NCBI RefSeq assembly: GCF_001668675.1
Contig: NZ_LZKQ01000011.1
Coordinates: 1-64,000, forward strand
DNA length: 64,000 nucleotides
Reading direction: 5' to 3'
Source: Mycobacterium asiaticum
GTDB taxonomy: Bacteria; Actinomycetota; Actinomycetes; Mycobacteriales; Mycobacteriaceae
Within the stretch, counting starts at the first letter, position 1; each line of letters opens with the position of its first letter. The notes under the pieces are model-generated. The model did not search any database. It was given only the letters and a program-made list of their open reading frames with translations, and was not told the origin of the DNA. The position numbers were made by a program, and so were the translations under genes. Positions 8,772 to 17,501 of this stretch are shown one piece after another.

Positions 8772-9251
8772 ATGCAAGGTGATCCAGATGTATTGCGCCT
8801 GCTCAACGAGCAACTGACCAGCGAGCTCACCGCCATCAACCAGTATTTCCTGCATTCCAAGATGCAGGACAACTGGGGCTTCACCGAGCTTGCCGGCCAC
8901 ACAAGGGCGGAATCGTTCGACGAGATGCGGCACGCCGAGGCCATCACGGATCGCATCCTGCTGCTGGACGGTCTGCCGAACTATCAGCGCATCTTCTCGT
9001 TACGCATCGGCCAGACACTGCGCGAGCAGTTCGAGGCCGACCTGGCGATCGAGTATGAGGTGCTGGACCGGCTCAAGCCCGGCATCATCATGTGTCGCGA
9101 GAAGCAGGACAGCACCAGCGCCACGCTGCTGGAAGGGATTGTGGCCGACGAGGAAAGCCACATCGACTATTTGGAGACACAGCTGGAGCTGATGGACAAG
9201 CTGGGCGAGGAGTTGTACTCCGCCCAGTGTGTCTCTCGCCCGCCGAGCTGA
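8772..9251 (+). CDS. bfrA: Bacterioferritin A
   Basis: A 159-residue haem-containing ferritin that stores iron in a 24-mer shell. Ferroxidase ligands Glu18, Glu51, His54, Glu94, Glu127 and His130 and the haem-ligating Met52 are all visible (for example FDEMRHAE and DEESHIDYLE). Length is the same as M. tuberculosis BfrA (Rv1876). ATG at 8772 has TAGGAG five bases upstream; another ATG two codons earlier is too close to that site. Confidence 0.98.
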   Translation: MQGDPDVLRLLNEQLTSELTAINQYFLHSKMQDNWGFTELAGHTRAESFDEMRHAEAITDRILLLDGLPNYQRIFSLRIGQTLREQFEADLAIEYEVLDRLKPGIIMCREKQDSTSATLLEGIVADEESHIDYLETQLELMDKLGEELYSAQCVSRPPS

Positions 9252-9288
9252 CCGCCCTTGGTCACACCACCTACCTGATTGGGCGGTC
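9250..9288. terminator. Possible stem-loop after bfrA
   Basis: GACCGCCC (9250-9257) can pair with GGGCGGTC (9281-9288) across a 23-base loop, directly after the bfrA stop and before the exporter gene. The arms are perfect, but the loop is long and no U-tract follows, so this is a weak call. Confidence 0.35.
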
Positions 9289-9331
9289 GGGATCAGGGGC
9301 ATTCTCAGGCGCCCGATCTTGAAAGGTGGCA

Positions 9332-11401
9332 GTGACTACATCGAAGGTGCAGCCGACCGTCCCGGCCGAGCCAACAACGGACCCGGCGCCCGATAGCACG
9401 CTGATCACCCCGCAGCGGCGCAACTTCATCTTCCTGGCGATCGTGCTCGGGATGCTGCTGGCGGCGCTGGACCAGACGATCGTGGCAACGGCGTTGCCGA
9501 CGATCGTTGCCGACCTCGGCGACGCCGGGCGCCAGTCGTGGGTGGTCACCAGCTACCTGCTCGCCTCGACGATCGCCACCGCGCTCGCCGGCAAGTTCGG
9601 TGACCTGTTCGGCCGTAAACGGGTTTTCCAGGTCGCCGTGCTGTTCTTCGTCGTGGGATCGGTGTTCTGCGGGCTGGCGCAGTCGATGACCATGCTGGTG
9701 GCCGCCCGGGCCTTGCAGGGGGTCGGCGGCGGAGCGATCACCGTCACGGCCAGCGCGCTGATCGGCGAGGTGGTCCCGCTGCGCGACCGGGGCCGCTACC
9801 AAGGCATGTTGGGCGCGGTATTCGGCGTCACCACGGTCGTGGGCCCACTGCTCGGCGGCTACTTCACCGACTACCTCACCTGGCGGTGGGCGTTCTGGAT
9901 CAACCTGCCTGTCTCGGTAGTGGTCATCCTCGTCGCCGCCGCGGCCATTCCGTCCCTGACGGCCACCACCAAACCGCAGGTGGACTACGTCGGCATCCTG
10001 TTCATCGGGCTGGGCGCGGCCGGTTTGACGCTGGCCACCAGTTGGGGCGGCACCCTGTACCCGTGGGGGTCGGGAACCATCATCGGCTTGTTCGTGGGTG
10101 CCGCGGCAGCACTTGGGGTGTTCGTGTGGGTGGAAACCCGTGTCCCGCAGCCCATTCTGCCGATCCGCCTGTTCGGCAGCCCGGTCTTCACGGTGTGCTG
10201 CGTCCTCTCGTTCGTGGTCGGGTTCGCGATGCTGGGCGCGATGACCTTCCTGCCGACTTTCATGCAGTACGTCGACGGGGTATCGGCGACCACATCGGGT
10301 TTGCGCACGCTGCCGATGGTCGCCGGCATGCTGATCACCTCCACCGGTAGCGGCAGCTTGGTGGGCCGCACGGGTCGCTACAAGGTCTTTCCGGTGGTCG
10401 GCACGGCGCTGATGACGCTGGCGTTCGTGTTGATGTCCCGAATGGACGGCTCGACGCCCGCGCTGGTGCAGTCGGTCTATTTGTTCATCCTCGGCGCCGG
10501 CATCGGCCTGTCCATGCAGGTCCTGGTGCTTATCGTGCAGAACACCTCGAACTTCGAGGATCTCGGTGTCGCAACGTCGGGTGTCAGCTTCTTCCGCACC
10601 ATCGGCAGCTCGTTCGGCGCGGCCATCTTCGGCTCGCTGTTCGCCAATTTCCTCAACTCCAGACTGGCCACGGCGCTGGCTGCCACCGGCGCCTCCCGCG
10701 ACGCCGTGAGCTCGCCCGGCGCGCTGCACCGGCAACCGCCCGCCGTCGCCGAACCGATCGTGCGGGCTTATGCCGAATCACTGTCCCAGGTGTTCCTGTG
10801 GGCCGCGCCGGTCGCCGCGGTGGGATTCGTGCTCGCGTTGTTCCTGCGCGAGGTTCCGCTGCGCGACATCCACAACAGCGCCGTCGACCTCGGTGACGGG
10901 TTCGGCATGCCGAGCTCAGAGACACCGGAGCGCTTGCTGGAGAACGCGATTGCGCGGATGCTGCGGGGTGAACCGGGCGTGCGACTGCGCAGCATTGCCC
11001 TGCGCCCGGATTGCCGGCTCGATGTCGCCGGGTTGTGGGCGGTGCTGCGGGTGAACCGCTACGCCCAGTTCTTCGGTACCGCGCGCCTCACCGACATCGG
11101 CGACAACCTCCAAATACCGTTCGAGGTCCTGGAACCCACCTTCAACCGGCTCGCCGCGGGCGGCTACGTGGTGCGCGACGGCGACCGGTTGTCGCTCACG
11201 CCGGCGGGGCGGGAGCAGGTCGAGTATGTGTACTCGCTGTTGCTGAACTGGGTCATCGACAAACTGTCCCGGTCACCCGGTTTTGCGGGGCGTCCGGATC
11301 GTCGCGACGTCGAGGCCGCGCTCGGGCGCATCGCGTATCGCATCATCGCGCAACGAGACTGGTTCGAAGACTCGCCGCCGAAGGCTATTGCGGCGGGGTG
11401 A
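9332..11401 (+). CDS. DHA2-type MFS drug exporter with C-terminal winged-helix-like domain (Rv1877)
   Basis: About 689 residues. Fourteen membrane spans typical of DHA2 drug:H+ antiporters cover roughly residues 30-530, with GKFGDLFGRKRVF between spans 2 and 3 and the antiporter motif GVTTVVGPLLGG in span 5. A cytosolic tail of about 150 residues follows and contains a winged-helix-like stretch (PFEVLEPTFNRLAAGGYVV, LSLTPAGREQVEYV). I chose the GTG at 9332 because AAAGG lies five bases before it; a GTG two codons earlier is also in frame. The 3' end overlaps the convergent PPE gene by 17 bases. Confidence 0.9.
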   Translation: MTTSKVQPTVPAEPTTDPAPDSTLITPQRRNFIFLAIVLGMLLAALDQTIVATALPTIVADLGDAGRQSWVVTSYLLASTIATALAGKFGDLFGRKRVFQVAVLFFVVGSVFCGLAQSMTMLVAARALQGVGGGAITVTASALIGEVVPLRDRGRYQGMLGAVFGVTTVVGPLLGGYFTDYLTWRWAFWINLPVSVVVILVAAAAIPSLTATTKPQVDYVGILFIGLGAAGLTLATSWGGTLYPWGSGTIIGLFVGAAAALGVFVWVETRVPQPILPIRLFGSPVFTVCCVLSFVVGFAMLGAMTFLPTFMQYVDGVSATTSGLRTLPMVAGMLITSTGSGSLVGRTGRYKVFPVVGTALMTLAFVLMSRMDGSTPALVQSVYLFILGAGIGLSMQVLVLIVQNTSNFEDLGVATSGVSFFRTIGSSFGAAIFGSLFANFLNSRLATALAATGASRDAVSSPGALHRQPPAVAEPIVRAYAESLSQVFLWAAPVAAVGFVLALFLREVPLRDIHNSAVDLGDGFGMPSSETPERLLENAIARMLRGEPGVRLRSIALRPDCRLDVAGLWAVLRVNRYAQFFGTARLTDIGDNLQIPFEVLEPTFNRLAAGGYVVRDGDRLSLTPAGREQVEYVYSLLLNWVIDKLSRSPGFAGRPDRRDVEAALGRIAYRIIAQRDWFEDSPPKAIAAG

Positions 11402-13106
11402 CCTCGTCTTGTCCGGCGCCCGGTTCGCCAGCCCAACTGCCGGGCAGCATGGGCACTTTCGGGCCGCCGCCGTAGTCGTCGGCCAGGGTGGCCAATCCGG
11501 TTGCGTCCCCGGCCTTATCGTCGGCCAGCGTGCCGACGAGTCCCAGTCGGCCGGCGCCGCGTCCGGACGATTGCGCAATCCAGTCGGGATCGACGTCGAC
11601 GTTCATATCCATGAATTCGTCCCCGTGATCGCGGGACCGGGCCTGCCGTCGGCGCCGCGCGCGGGCCGCTTCTCGGGCGGCCGCAGCCGTCGCCGCCGCG
11701 CTATCTGGTTGCGCGGCCTGCCTTTTGGTGGCGGCACTGGCTTTGGCGCCCATCCCGGAACCGAATCCGATGCCTGGCGGTGCCGCGGCATAGGGGGGCG
11801 CGAAACCCGTCCCACCGGTAGCGCCCGGCGCCGGTGGAACCGATGAAGGGGCTGAGCCCGCCGGGGGATTGGGGGCGGGCGCGCTCGACGGGGCAGGCGC
11901 CGCGGCCGGGGCGCTGACCGTAGCCAGGCCCGCCACGGGTAACAGGGCAGGCGCTGCCAGCGGCACCAATGCCGGTGGCGTCGCGATCGGGGATGGCAAC
12001 GCGGCCAGCCCGGCCAATCCGGCCAGGCCACTGGCCGACGCGAGGGGAGCGGCCACCACGGGCAGCGCGGCCGCCAGGGCAGCGGGCTGACTCGTCAAGG
12101 TGAAGACCTCGGCCAGATGAGTGGGCCAGTCGAACAGTTCCAGGCTGACCAGGTATTGGATGGCCAGCACCGGGTTCGTCTGCAGGAAGACGAAGAACTG
12201 CTGGAAATCCTCGCTCAGCTCCAGCGTCCGGGCCACCCAGAACGCCGCGACGGTCGGGTCGCTGTAGTCGTCGTAGTCCAGCCCATTGAGGGTGCCCTGC
12301 AACGGGTTCCAGTTGTAGCCGAAGTTGCGCAGGATATTGGCGACGAAGTTGTCGAGCACATTGTCGACCACCGGATCGTGAGCGACGGTGGCGTTGCCGA
12401 TACCGAACTGCTCGAGAAACGCGTCGAGCTGCGGGTTGTTGACCAAGTTCTCGAACTGGTCGAGCGGATTCAGCTGCGGGTTTCCGATGAAGTTCTGGTA
12501 GGCCTGCACCAGGTTCTGCAGGGACTGGTCGATTTGCTGCACGATCTTGGGCGGGGGCGGTAGTTGCGGCGCGGCCATCAGCGCCGCGTCCGAGGCGGCC
12601 TGGTAACCGTTCATCGTGGTGGCGGCCTGGACCCACATCCGGGTGTAGTCGGCTTCGTTGACAGCGATCGGAATGGTGTTGACGCCAAAGAAGTTCGTGG
12701 CCAACAGAGCCGCGTGGGTGGCGTGGTTGGCGGCCAGCTCGGCCAAAGTTGGCATCGCCGCCAACGCCGCGGCATAGGCACCGGCGACAGCCTCGGCACG
12801 CGCGGCGGTTTCCGAGCTCGCCGCACTCGCCTCCTGTAGCCACGCCAGATACGAAAGGTGCGCGGCCACATACGATTCGGCGCTGGGACCGTGCCATGCC
12901 GCGCCCTGAACCGCGCCCAGCACCGCCAGGAGATCGTCCGCCGCCGATTCGTATTCGGTGCTCAGCGATGCCCACGCCGCAGCTGCCGTCAACAAGGCGC
13001 CCGGGCCAGGACCACTGTTGAGTAGCGCTGAGTGCACCTCCGGTGGCGAGGCCATCCACACCGGATTCGCGCCGGCAAGCCAGCCCTCAGCCCCGGACGA
13101 TTGCAC
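11385..13106 (-). CDS. PPE family protein, PPE-PPW subfamily
   Basis: A 573-residue PPE protein. The PPE domain fills about residues 15-190: VWMASPPEVHSALLNSGPG, AAAWHGPSAESY and FFGVNTIPIAVNEADY. The middle is Ala/Pro-rich. The C-terminus carries PPW-subfamily signatures: LGLVGT (variant of GFxGT) and PMLPGSW (PxxPxxW), with an Arg-rich stretch REAARARRRRQARSR before them. Such proteins are usually secreted by ESX systems with a PE partner; no PE gene is adjacent. GTG start. I recall no PPE gene at this point in H37Rv. Confidence 0.92.
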   Translation of the reverse strand: MQSSGAEGWLAGANPVWMASPPEVHSALLNSGPGPGALLTAAAAWASLSTEYESAADDLLAVLGAVQGAAWHGPSAESYVAAHLSYLAWLQEASAASSETAARAEAVAGAYAAALAAMPTLAELAANHATHAALLATNFFGVNTIPIAVNEADYTRMWVQAATTMNGYQAASDAALMAAPQLPPPPKIVQQIDQSLQNLVQAYQNFIGNPQLNPLDQFENLVNNPQLDAFLEQFGIGNATVAHDPVVDNVLDNFVANILRNFGYNWNPLQGTLNGLDYDDYSDPTVAAFWVARTLELSEDFQQFFVFLQTNPVLAIQYLVSLELFDWPTHLAEVFTLTSQPAALAAALPVVAAPLASASGLAGLAGLAALPSPIATPPALVPLAAPALLPVAGLATVSAPAAAPAPSSAPAPNPPAGSAPSSVPPAPGATGGTGFAPPYAAAPPGIGFGSGMGAKASAATKRQAAQPDSAAATAAAAREAARARRRRQARSRDHGDEFMDMNVDVDPDWIAQSSGRGAGRLGLVGTLADDKAGDATGLATLADDYGGGPKVPMLPGSWAGEPGAGQDEVTPPQ

Positions 13107-13230
13107 AGCGACACCCCATCCCGAATCGGAATATTTGAACTTCTTATATAGTGAACATGATTTTCATGTGCGGCAAGTGTGGGGGTGCGGCCGATACCGA
13201 ATGCCGAGGCCGCGGGCGTACCATCTCGCC

Positions 13231-13725
13231 ATGAGCCGAATCGGAACTTTCGCAGATGACGACGTTGCTGGCTGGGTCCTCAAATCCCCCGAACTCGGCG
13301 GCGCGATGGCCAATTTCAGCCGCGCCGTGTACACCAGCAACCGGCTGCCTTTGCGCACTCGCGAGATCGCGCGTGCCGTGATCGCCAACAACAACGAGTG
13401 CATCGTCTGTGCCAACACCCGCGACGCCGACGGGCCTGCGGCCGGGGTCGACGAGGAGCTGTACGAGCACGCCGCCGAATGGCGGACCTGGCCGGGATAC
13501 AGCGCGCAGGAGCGGTTGGCGGCCGAATTCGCGCACCGGTTCTCCACCGAACACACCGTCCTGCGGGACGACGAAGACTTCTGGGCGCGGGCCGCGGAAC
13601 ACTTTACCGAGGAGTTGCTGGCCGACCTGGCCATCTCGTGTGCGCTGTGGGTGGGCATGGGCCGCGTGCTGCGGACCCTCGACATCGGCCAGGCGTGCAA
13701 GCTGACCCTGCCCAGCCGGGCCTGA
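13231..13725 (+). CDS. Carboxymuconolactone decarboxylase/AhpD-fold protein
   Basis: A 164-residue all-helical protein of the CMD/AhpD fold. The redox-type motif NNNECIVC (Glu56, Cys57, Cys60) corresponds to the ExxxC active centre, but the histidine that follows in AhpD is not at its usual place (ANTRD). It may be a peroxidase-like thiol protein rather than a decarboxylase. It overlaps the start of glnA3. The region upstream (13107-13230) is locally AT-rich (TTATATAGTGAAC) and probably holds divergent promoters. Confidence 0.78.
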   Translation: MSRIGTFADDDVAGWVLKSPELGGAMANFSRAVYTSNRLPLRTREIARAVIANNNECIVCANTRDADGPAAGVDEELYEHAAEWRTWPGYSAQERLAAEFAHRFSTEHTVLRDDEDFWARAAEHFTEELLADLAISCALWVGMGRVLRTLDIGQACKLTLPSRA

Positions 13726-15080
13726 CGACGACGCGCCCGCCCACGCCGGCGGGTGCGATCGGCTGGCTCGAGGCCCAGGGCGTCGACAGCGTCATCGGCA
13801 CCGTCGTGAATCCCGCGGGTCTGACCCACGCCAAGACGGTGCCGGTCCGCCGGATCAACGCCTTCGCCGATCCGGGGCTCGGAGCCAGTCCGTCATGGCA
13901 CGCGTTCGCCATCGACCAGACCGGCATCGCGTTCACCGACAAGGTCGGCGCGGTCGGCGATCAGCGCCTGCGCATCGACCTGACCGCCCTCCGCGTCCTT
14001 GGTGACGGCCTGGCCTGGGCGCCGGCCGAATTCTTCGAGCAGGACGGTTCTCCCGTTGCGCTGTGCGCCCGAGGCGCACTCAAGCGAGTCGAGAACGCGC
14101 TGGCCGAGGCCGGCATCGATGCGGTCGTCGGCCACGAACTCGAATTCGTTCTCGTAGACCCGCACGGCGACCGCCTGCCCGCCACATTGTGGGCTCAGTA
14201 CGGGCTCGCCGGCGTCCTCGAGCACGAGGCCTTCGTCCGCGACGTGACCGTCGCCGCTACGTCGGCGGGTGTCGCGATGGAGCAGTTCCATCCGGAATAC
14301 GGGGCGAACCAATTCGAGATCTCTCTGGCACCGCGCTCGCCGGTGGCCGCGGCCGACCATCTGGTCCTGATGCGGATCATCGTCGCCCGCGCCGCCCGCA
14401 GGCACGGCCTGCGGGTCAGCCTGTCTCCGGCACCCTTCACCGGCAGCGCCGGATCCGGTGCGCACCAGCATTTCTCGCTACACCGGCAAGAACGGCCGCT
14501 GTTCTCCGGCGGCACCGGGCCCGGCGGCATGACCGGGGCGGGCCAGGCCGCGGTGGCGGGGGTGCTGCGCGGCCTGGCCGGCGCGCAGGGGCTGCTGTGC
14601 GGTTCCATCCTGTCCGGGTTGCGGATGCGGCCCGGGAACTGGGCCGGGGCGTATGCCTGTTGGGGCATCGAGAACCGTGAAGCTGCGCTGCGATTCATCG
14701 AGGCCGGCCCGGCCAATCCGCACGGCGCCAACGTCGAGGTCAAGATCGTCGACCCGTCGGCCAACCCCTACTACGCAACGGCGGCCATTCTCGGGCTCGC
14801 GCTCGAGGGCATCAAAACCGACGCGACGCTACCGGCGCAGACGACGAAAGATCCCGCCCTGCTTTCGGCGGCGGAGCGGGCCGCTGCGGGTATCGCTCTG
14901 CTACCCGATGGCCACACGGAAGTTATTGCTGCGCTTGATGAGTCGACTCTGCTGCGGTCGATTCTGACCGACTCGGTGGTCGACATGGTGGTCGCGGTGC
15001 GCACGATGGAGCACGACCGCTACGGCGGACTCGATCCCGACGCGCTGGCGGACAGGTTCCGGATGGCCTGGAGCCTATGA
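13695..15080 (+). CDS. glnA3: Glutamine-synthetase-like ligase GlnA3
   Basis: About 461 residues, GS type I fold. The ATP/glutamate-binding signature HPEYGANQFEISLAP and SAGSGAHQHFSL are clear, and MRPGNWAGAYACWGIENREA is the catalytic region. GlnA3 proteins of actinobacteria are not the main nitrogen-assimilating GS; the family has gamma-glutamylpolyamine synthetase members. The conserved N-terminus aligns with a CTG codon at 13722 and no ATG exists nearby, so I used the GTG at 13695, which overlaps the previous gene by 31 bases. The stop overlaps the next start (ATGA). Confidence 0.9.
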   Translation: MQADPAQPGLTTTRPPTPAGAIGWLEAQGVDSVIGTVVNPAGLTHAKTVPVRRINAFADPGLGASPSWHAFAIDQTGIAFTDKVGAVGDQRLRIDLTALRVLGDGLAWAPAEFFEQDGSPVALCARGALKRVENALAEAGIDAVVGHELEFVLVDPHGDRLPATLWAQYGLAGVLEHEAFVRDVTVAATSAGVAMEQFHPEYGANQFEISLAPRSPVAAADHLVLMRIIVARAARRHGLRVSLSPAPFTGSAGSGAHQHFSLHRQERPLFSGGTGPGGMTGAGQAAVAGVLRGLAGAQGLLCGSILSGLRMRPGNWAGAYACWGIENREAALRFIEAGPANPHGANVEVKIVDPSANPYYATAAILGLALEGIKTDATLPAQTTKDPALLSAAERAAAGIALLPDGHTEVIAALDESTLLRSILTDSVVDMVVAVRTMEHDRYGGLDPDALADRFRMAWSL

Positions 15081-16213
15081 CTGCGCCGCTGCCGGATACG
15101 CGACTCGCCCAGCACGTCCAGCAGGTGGCGCTGATCGATCAGCACATGCACGGCTGCTGGTTGCGCGCGGGGGACCGCCGCCGCTTCGAGAATGCCCTCA
15201 ACGAAGCCAACACGCAGCCCCTCGCCGAGTTCGACTCGGGTTTCGACACCCAACTCGGATTCGCGCTGCGCAACCACTGCGCCCCGGTGCTGGGCCTGCC
15301 CAGACACGTTGACGCGGAAGCATATTGGGCACGCCGTTGCCAGTTGAGCGAGCCCGAGCTGGCCGGTTTGTTCCTGCCGGCCGCCGGGGTGAGCACCTGG
15401 CTGGTCGATACCGGTCTCGGCGACGACATCAGTGGCGTCGCGCAGTTCACCGAGCTGAGCGGGGGTCGCGCGGCGGAAATCGTCCGCCTCGAGCAGGTCG
15501 CCGAGGAAGCCGCGCAGGCCCCGGGCGACTACGCCGGAGCCTTCGAAGAGATCCTGCACCGCCGCGCCGCCGCGGCCGTGGGCACCAAGTCGATCCTGGC
15601 CTACCGCGGTGGGTTCGAGGGTGATCTGAGCGAACCATCACCGGCGGAAGTCGAACAGGCTGCGGGACGCTGGCGCGACGCGGGCGGCCGCCGCTGCACC
15701 GATCGGGTGCTGCTGCGCTTCGGTCTGCACCAGGGACTGCGGCTGGGCAAGCCGCTGCAGTTCCATGCCGGCCTGGGGGACCGGGATTGCGACCTGCACA
15801 AGACCAATCCGCTGTGGCTGCTCGACTTCCTTCGCCAGTCCGGAGACACCCCGATCGTATTGCTGCACTGCTATCCCTACGAGCGCGAAGCGGGCTACCT
15901 GGCCCAGGCGTTCAACAACGTCTACCTCGACGGCGGGCTGACGGTGAACTTTCTCGGCGCCCGGGCGCCGGCATTCGCCGCCCGGCTGCTCGAACTCGCG
16001 CCGTTCCGCAAGATCCTGTACTCGTCCGACGGTTTCGGGCCCGCGGAGCTGCATTACCTCGGCGCCGTCCTGTGGCGCAGCGCCATTTACCGCGCCCTGC
16101 AGGGCTTCGTCGACAGCGGGGACTGGTGTGAAAGCGACGCAATCCGGGTAGTCGATCTCATCGCACACGACAACTCCGCCCGCGTCTACCAGCTGGACGC
16201 CGGCCCACGCTAG
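15077..16213 (+). CDS. Amidohydrolase-like protein (Rv1879), partner of GlnA3
   Basis: A 378-residue metal-dependent hydrolase-fold protein, the same length as Rv1879. The N-terminal DQHMHG is the HxH metal motif. Later blocks are VLLHCYPYEREAGYLAQAF, NVYLDGG and KILYSSDGFG, whose aspartate fits the last metal ligand. It is translationally coupled to glnA3. An amidohydrolase domain next to a GS-like domain is the arrangement of fungal/plant FluG proteins, so the two products probably act on the same gamma-glutamyl substrate. Confidence 0.85.
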   Translation: MTAPLPDTRLAQHVQQVALIDQHMHGCWLRAGDRRRFENALNEANTQPLAEFDSGFDTQLGFALRNHCAPVLGLPRHVDAEAYWARRCQLSEPELAGLFLPAAGVSTWLVDTGLGDDISGVAQFTELSGGRAAEIVRLEQVAEEAAQAPGDYAGAFEEILHRRAAAAVGTKSILAYRGGFEGDLSEPSPAEVEQAAGRWRDAGGRRCTDRVLLRFGLHQGLRLGKPLQFHAGLGDRDCDLHKTNPLWLLDFLRQSGDTPIVLLHCYPYEREAGYLAQAFNNVYLDGGLTVNFLGARAPAFAARLLELAPFRKILYSSDGFGPAELHYLGAVLWRSAIYRALQGFVDSGDWCESDAIRVVDLIAHDNSARVYQLDAGPR

Positions 16214-16228
16214 GACAGGATCTCCGAC

Positions 16229-17062
16229 ATGGGCGTCTTCGGCGAAGCCATGGAGTGGGCCCGCAAGCAGGTCACGTCCAGGGTTCCCAAAGCCGATCTG
16301 GACCAGCGCGACCCCGACTACATCCGCGACCAGCTGCCCGGCACCTGGCTGCTCGCCTCGCTCTACTTCCGCGCCGACGTACGCGGGCTGGACCGCATTC
16401 CGCCCGAGGGCCCGGTGCTGCTGGTCGGCAATCACAGCGGCGGTAACGTCCCGCCCGACACCTTCGTCTTCACCCTCGCGTTCTGTTCCTACTTCGGTGT
16501 GGAGCGCCCCTTCTACCAGCTGGCCCACAACCTTGTCGTCTCCGCACCGCCGCTGGGCTGGCTGCGTAAGTTCGGCACCGTCGCCGCGAACCACGAAAAC
16601 GCCCGCCTGGCACTGGAATCCGGGGCCGCACTGCTGGTCTATCCCGGTGGGGACTACGAAGTCTTCCGGCCATCGTGGGAGCGGCACAAGGTCGACTTCG
16701 GCGGGCGGATGGGTTACGTGCGACTGGCCCGGGAGGCCGGCGTGCCGATCGTTCCGGTGGCCAGTGTGGGCGGCCAGGAGAGCGCGTTGTTCCTCAACCG
16801 CGGCCAGTGGCTGGCCAAACTGCTGATGGCGGATAAGTTGTTGCGGCTCAAGAGCATTCCGATATCGCTGGCGCTGCCGTGGGGCCTGAACATCAGTGAC
16901 CTGGCGGGACATATTCCGCTGCCCACCAAGATCGTGATCGAGGTGCAGGAGCCGATCGAGGTCGACGGCGATGACCAGGCGGTGCACGACAAGGTAATGG
17001 AAAGTCTGCAGGGCGGCGTCGATCGGTTGGCCGCACAACGTCGATTCCCGGTGTTGGGCTGA
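16229..17062 (+). CDS. Lysophospholipid/acylglycerol acyltransferase family protein
   Basis: A 277-residue membrane-associated PlsC-like acyltransferase. The catalytic histidine lies in VGNHSGGNVPPD (near 70-80), followed by the glycerol-phosphate-site-like LLVYPGGDYEVFRP (about 135-150), closer to the MGAT-like branch than to bacterial PlsC. A role in acylglycerol or glycerophospholipid synthesis is inferred. It starts 16 bases after the amidohydrolase and overlaps the next gene by one base (TGATG). Confidence 0.85.
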   Translation: MGVFGEAMEWARKQVTSRVPKADLDQRDPDYIRDQLPGTWLLASLYFRADVRGLDRIPPEGPVLLVGNHSGGNVPPDTFVFTLAFCSYFGVERPFYQLAHNLVVSAPPLGWLRKFGTVAANHENARLALESGAALLVYPGGDYEVFRPSWERHKVDFGGRMGYVRLAREAGVPIVPVASVGGQESALFLNRGQWLAKLLMADKLLRLKSIPISLALPWGLNISDLAGHIPLPTKIVIEVQEPIEVDGDDQAVHDKVMESLQGGVDRLAAQRRFPVLG

Positions 17063-17496
17063 TGCGCGTCGAACGCCGGTGTGTGGTCAAGGCCGACCGC
17101 GATGCGGTCTGGAAGATCGTCAGCGACCCGGACACCTATCCGTCCTTCATGAGCAACCTCGAGCGCTGGGAGGCGGCCAACGACCAGCCGCCCGGCGCCG
17201 GCGCCCGCTACATCGTGCACTGGAAGATCGGCTCGGTACCCGTCGGCGGGCTGATCGAAGTCGTGGAGTTCGACGAGAACCGCGACGTGGCGTTCGTCGG
17301 GATCACCGGGATCACGTTGCGCGGCCGGATCCGGCTGCGCGACGGCGGGGACGGCGAGACCAAGGTGACATTCCGGCTGTCCTATCAGGCGCCGGGTGGC
17401 ATATTCGGCTATATCGCCGATCGCATCGCGGTGCGCCAGGTAGGGCGCACGCTTTCCGAGACGCTCAAACGCCTGAAGGTGCTCGCCGAGCCCTAG
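17062..17496 (+). CDS. SRPBCC (polyketide cyclase-like) family protein
   Basis: A 144-residue START/SRPBCC-fold protein. It has the usual opening of an alpha/beta hot-dog-like ligand pocket (DAVWKIVSDPDTYPSFMSNL) and strands ending in LSYQAPGGIFGYIADRIA. Such proteins bind hydrophobic ligands such as fatty acids. Translational coupling to the acyltransferase suggests a shared lipid substrate. Confidence 0.82.
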   Translation: MRVERRCVVKADRDAVWKIVSDPDTYPSFMSNLERWEAANDQPPGAGARYIVHWKIGSVPVGGLIEVVEFDENRDVAFVGITGITLRGRIRLRDGGDGETKVTFRLSYQAPGGIFGYIADRIAVRQVGRTLSETLKRLKVLAEP

Positions 17497-17501
17497 CTGC
17501 A

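Noticed and set aside
9305-10735. A 476-codon minus-strand frame opposite the MFS exporter
   Set aside because: Arg/His/Gln-rich antisense product, no family, and inside a well-supported transporter gene.
11701-13059. A 452-codon frame within the PPE gene on the same strand
   Set aside because: Out-of-frame reading of a GC-rich repeat-like gene; the PPE motifs are in the other frame.
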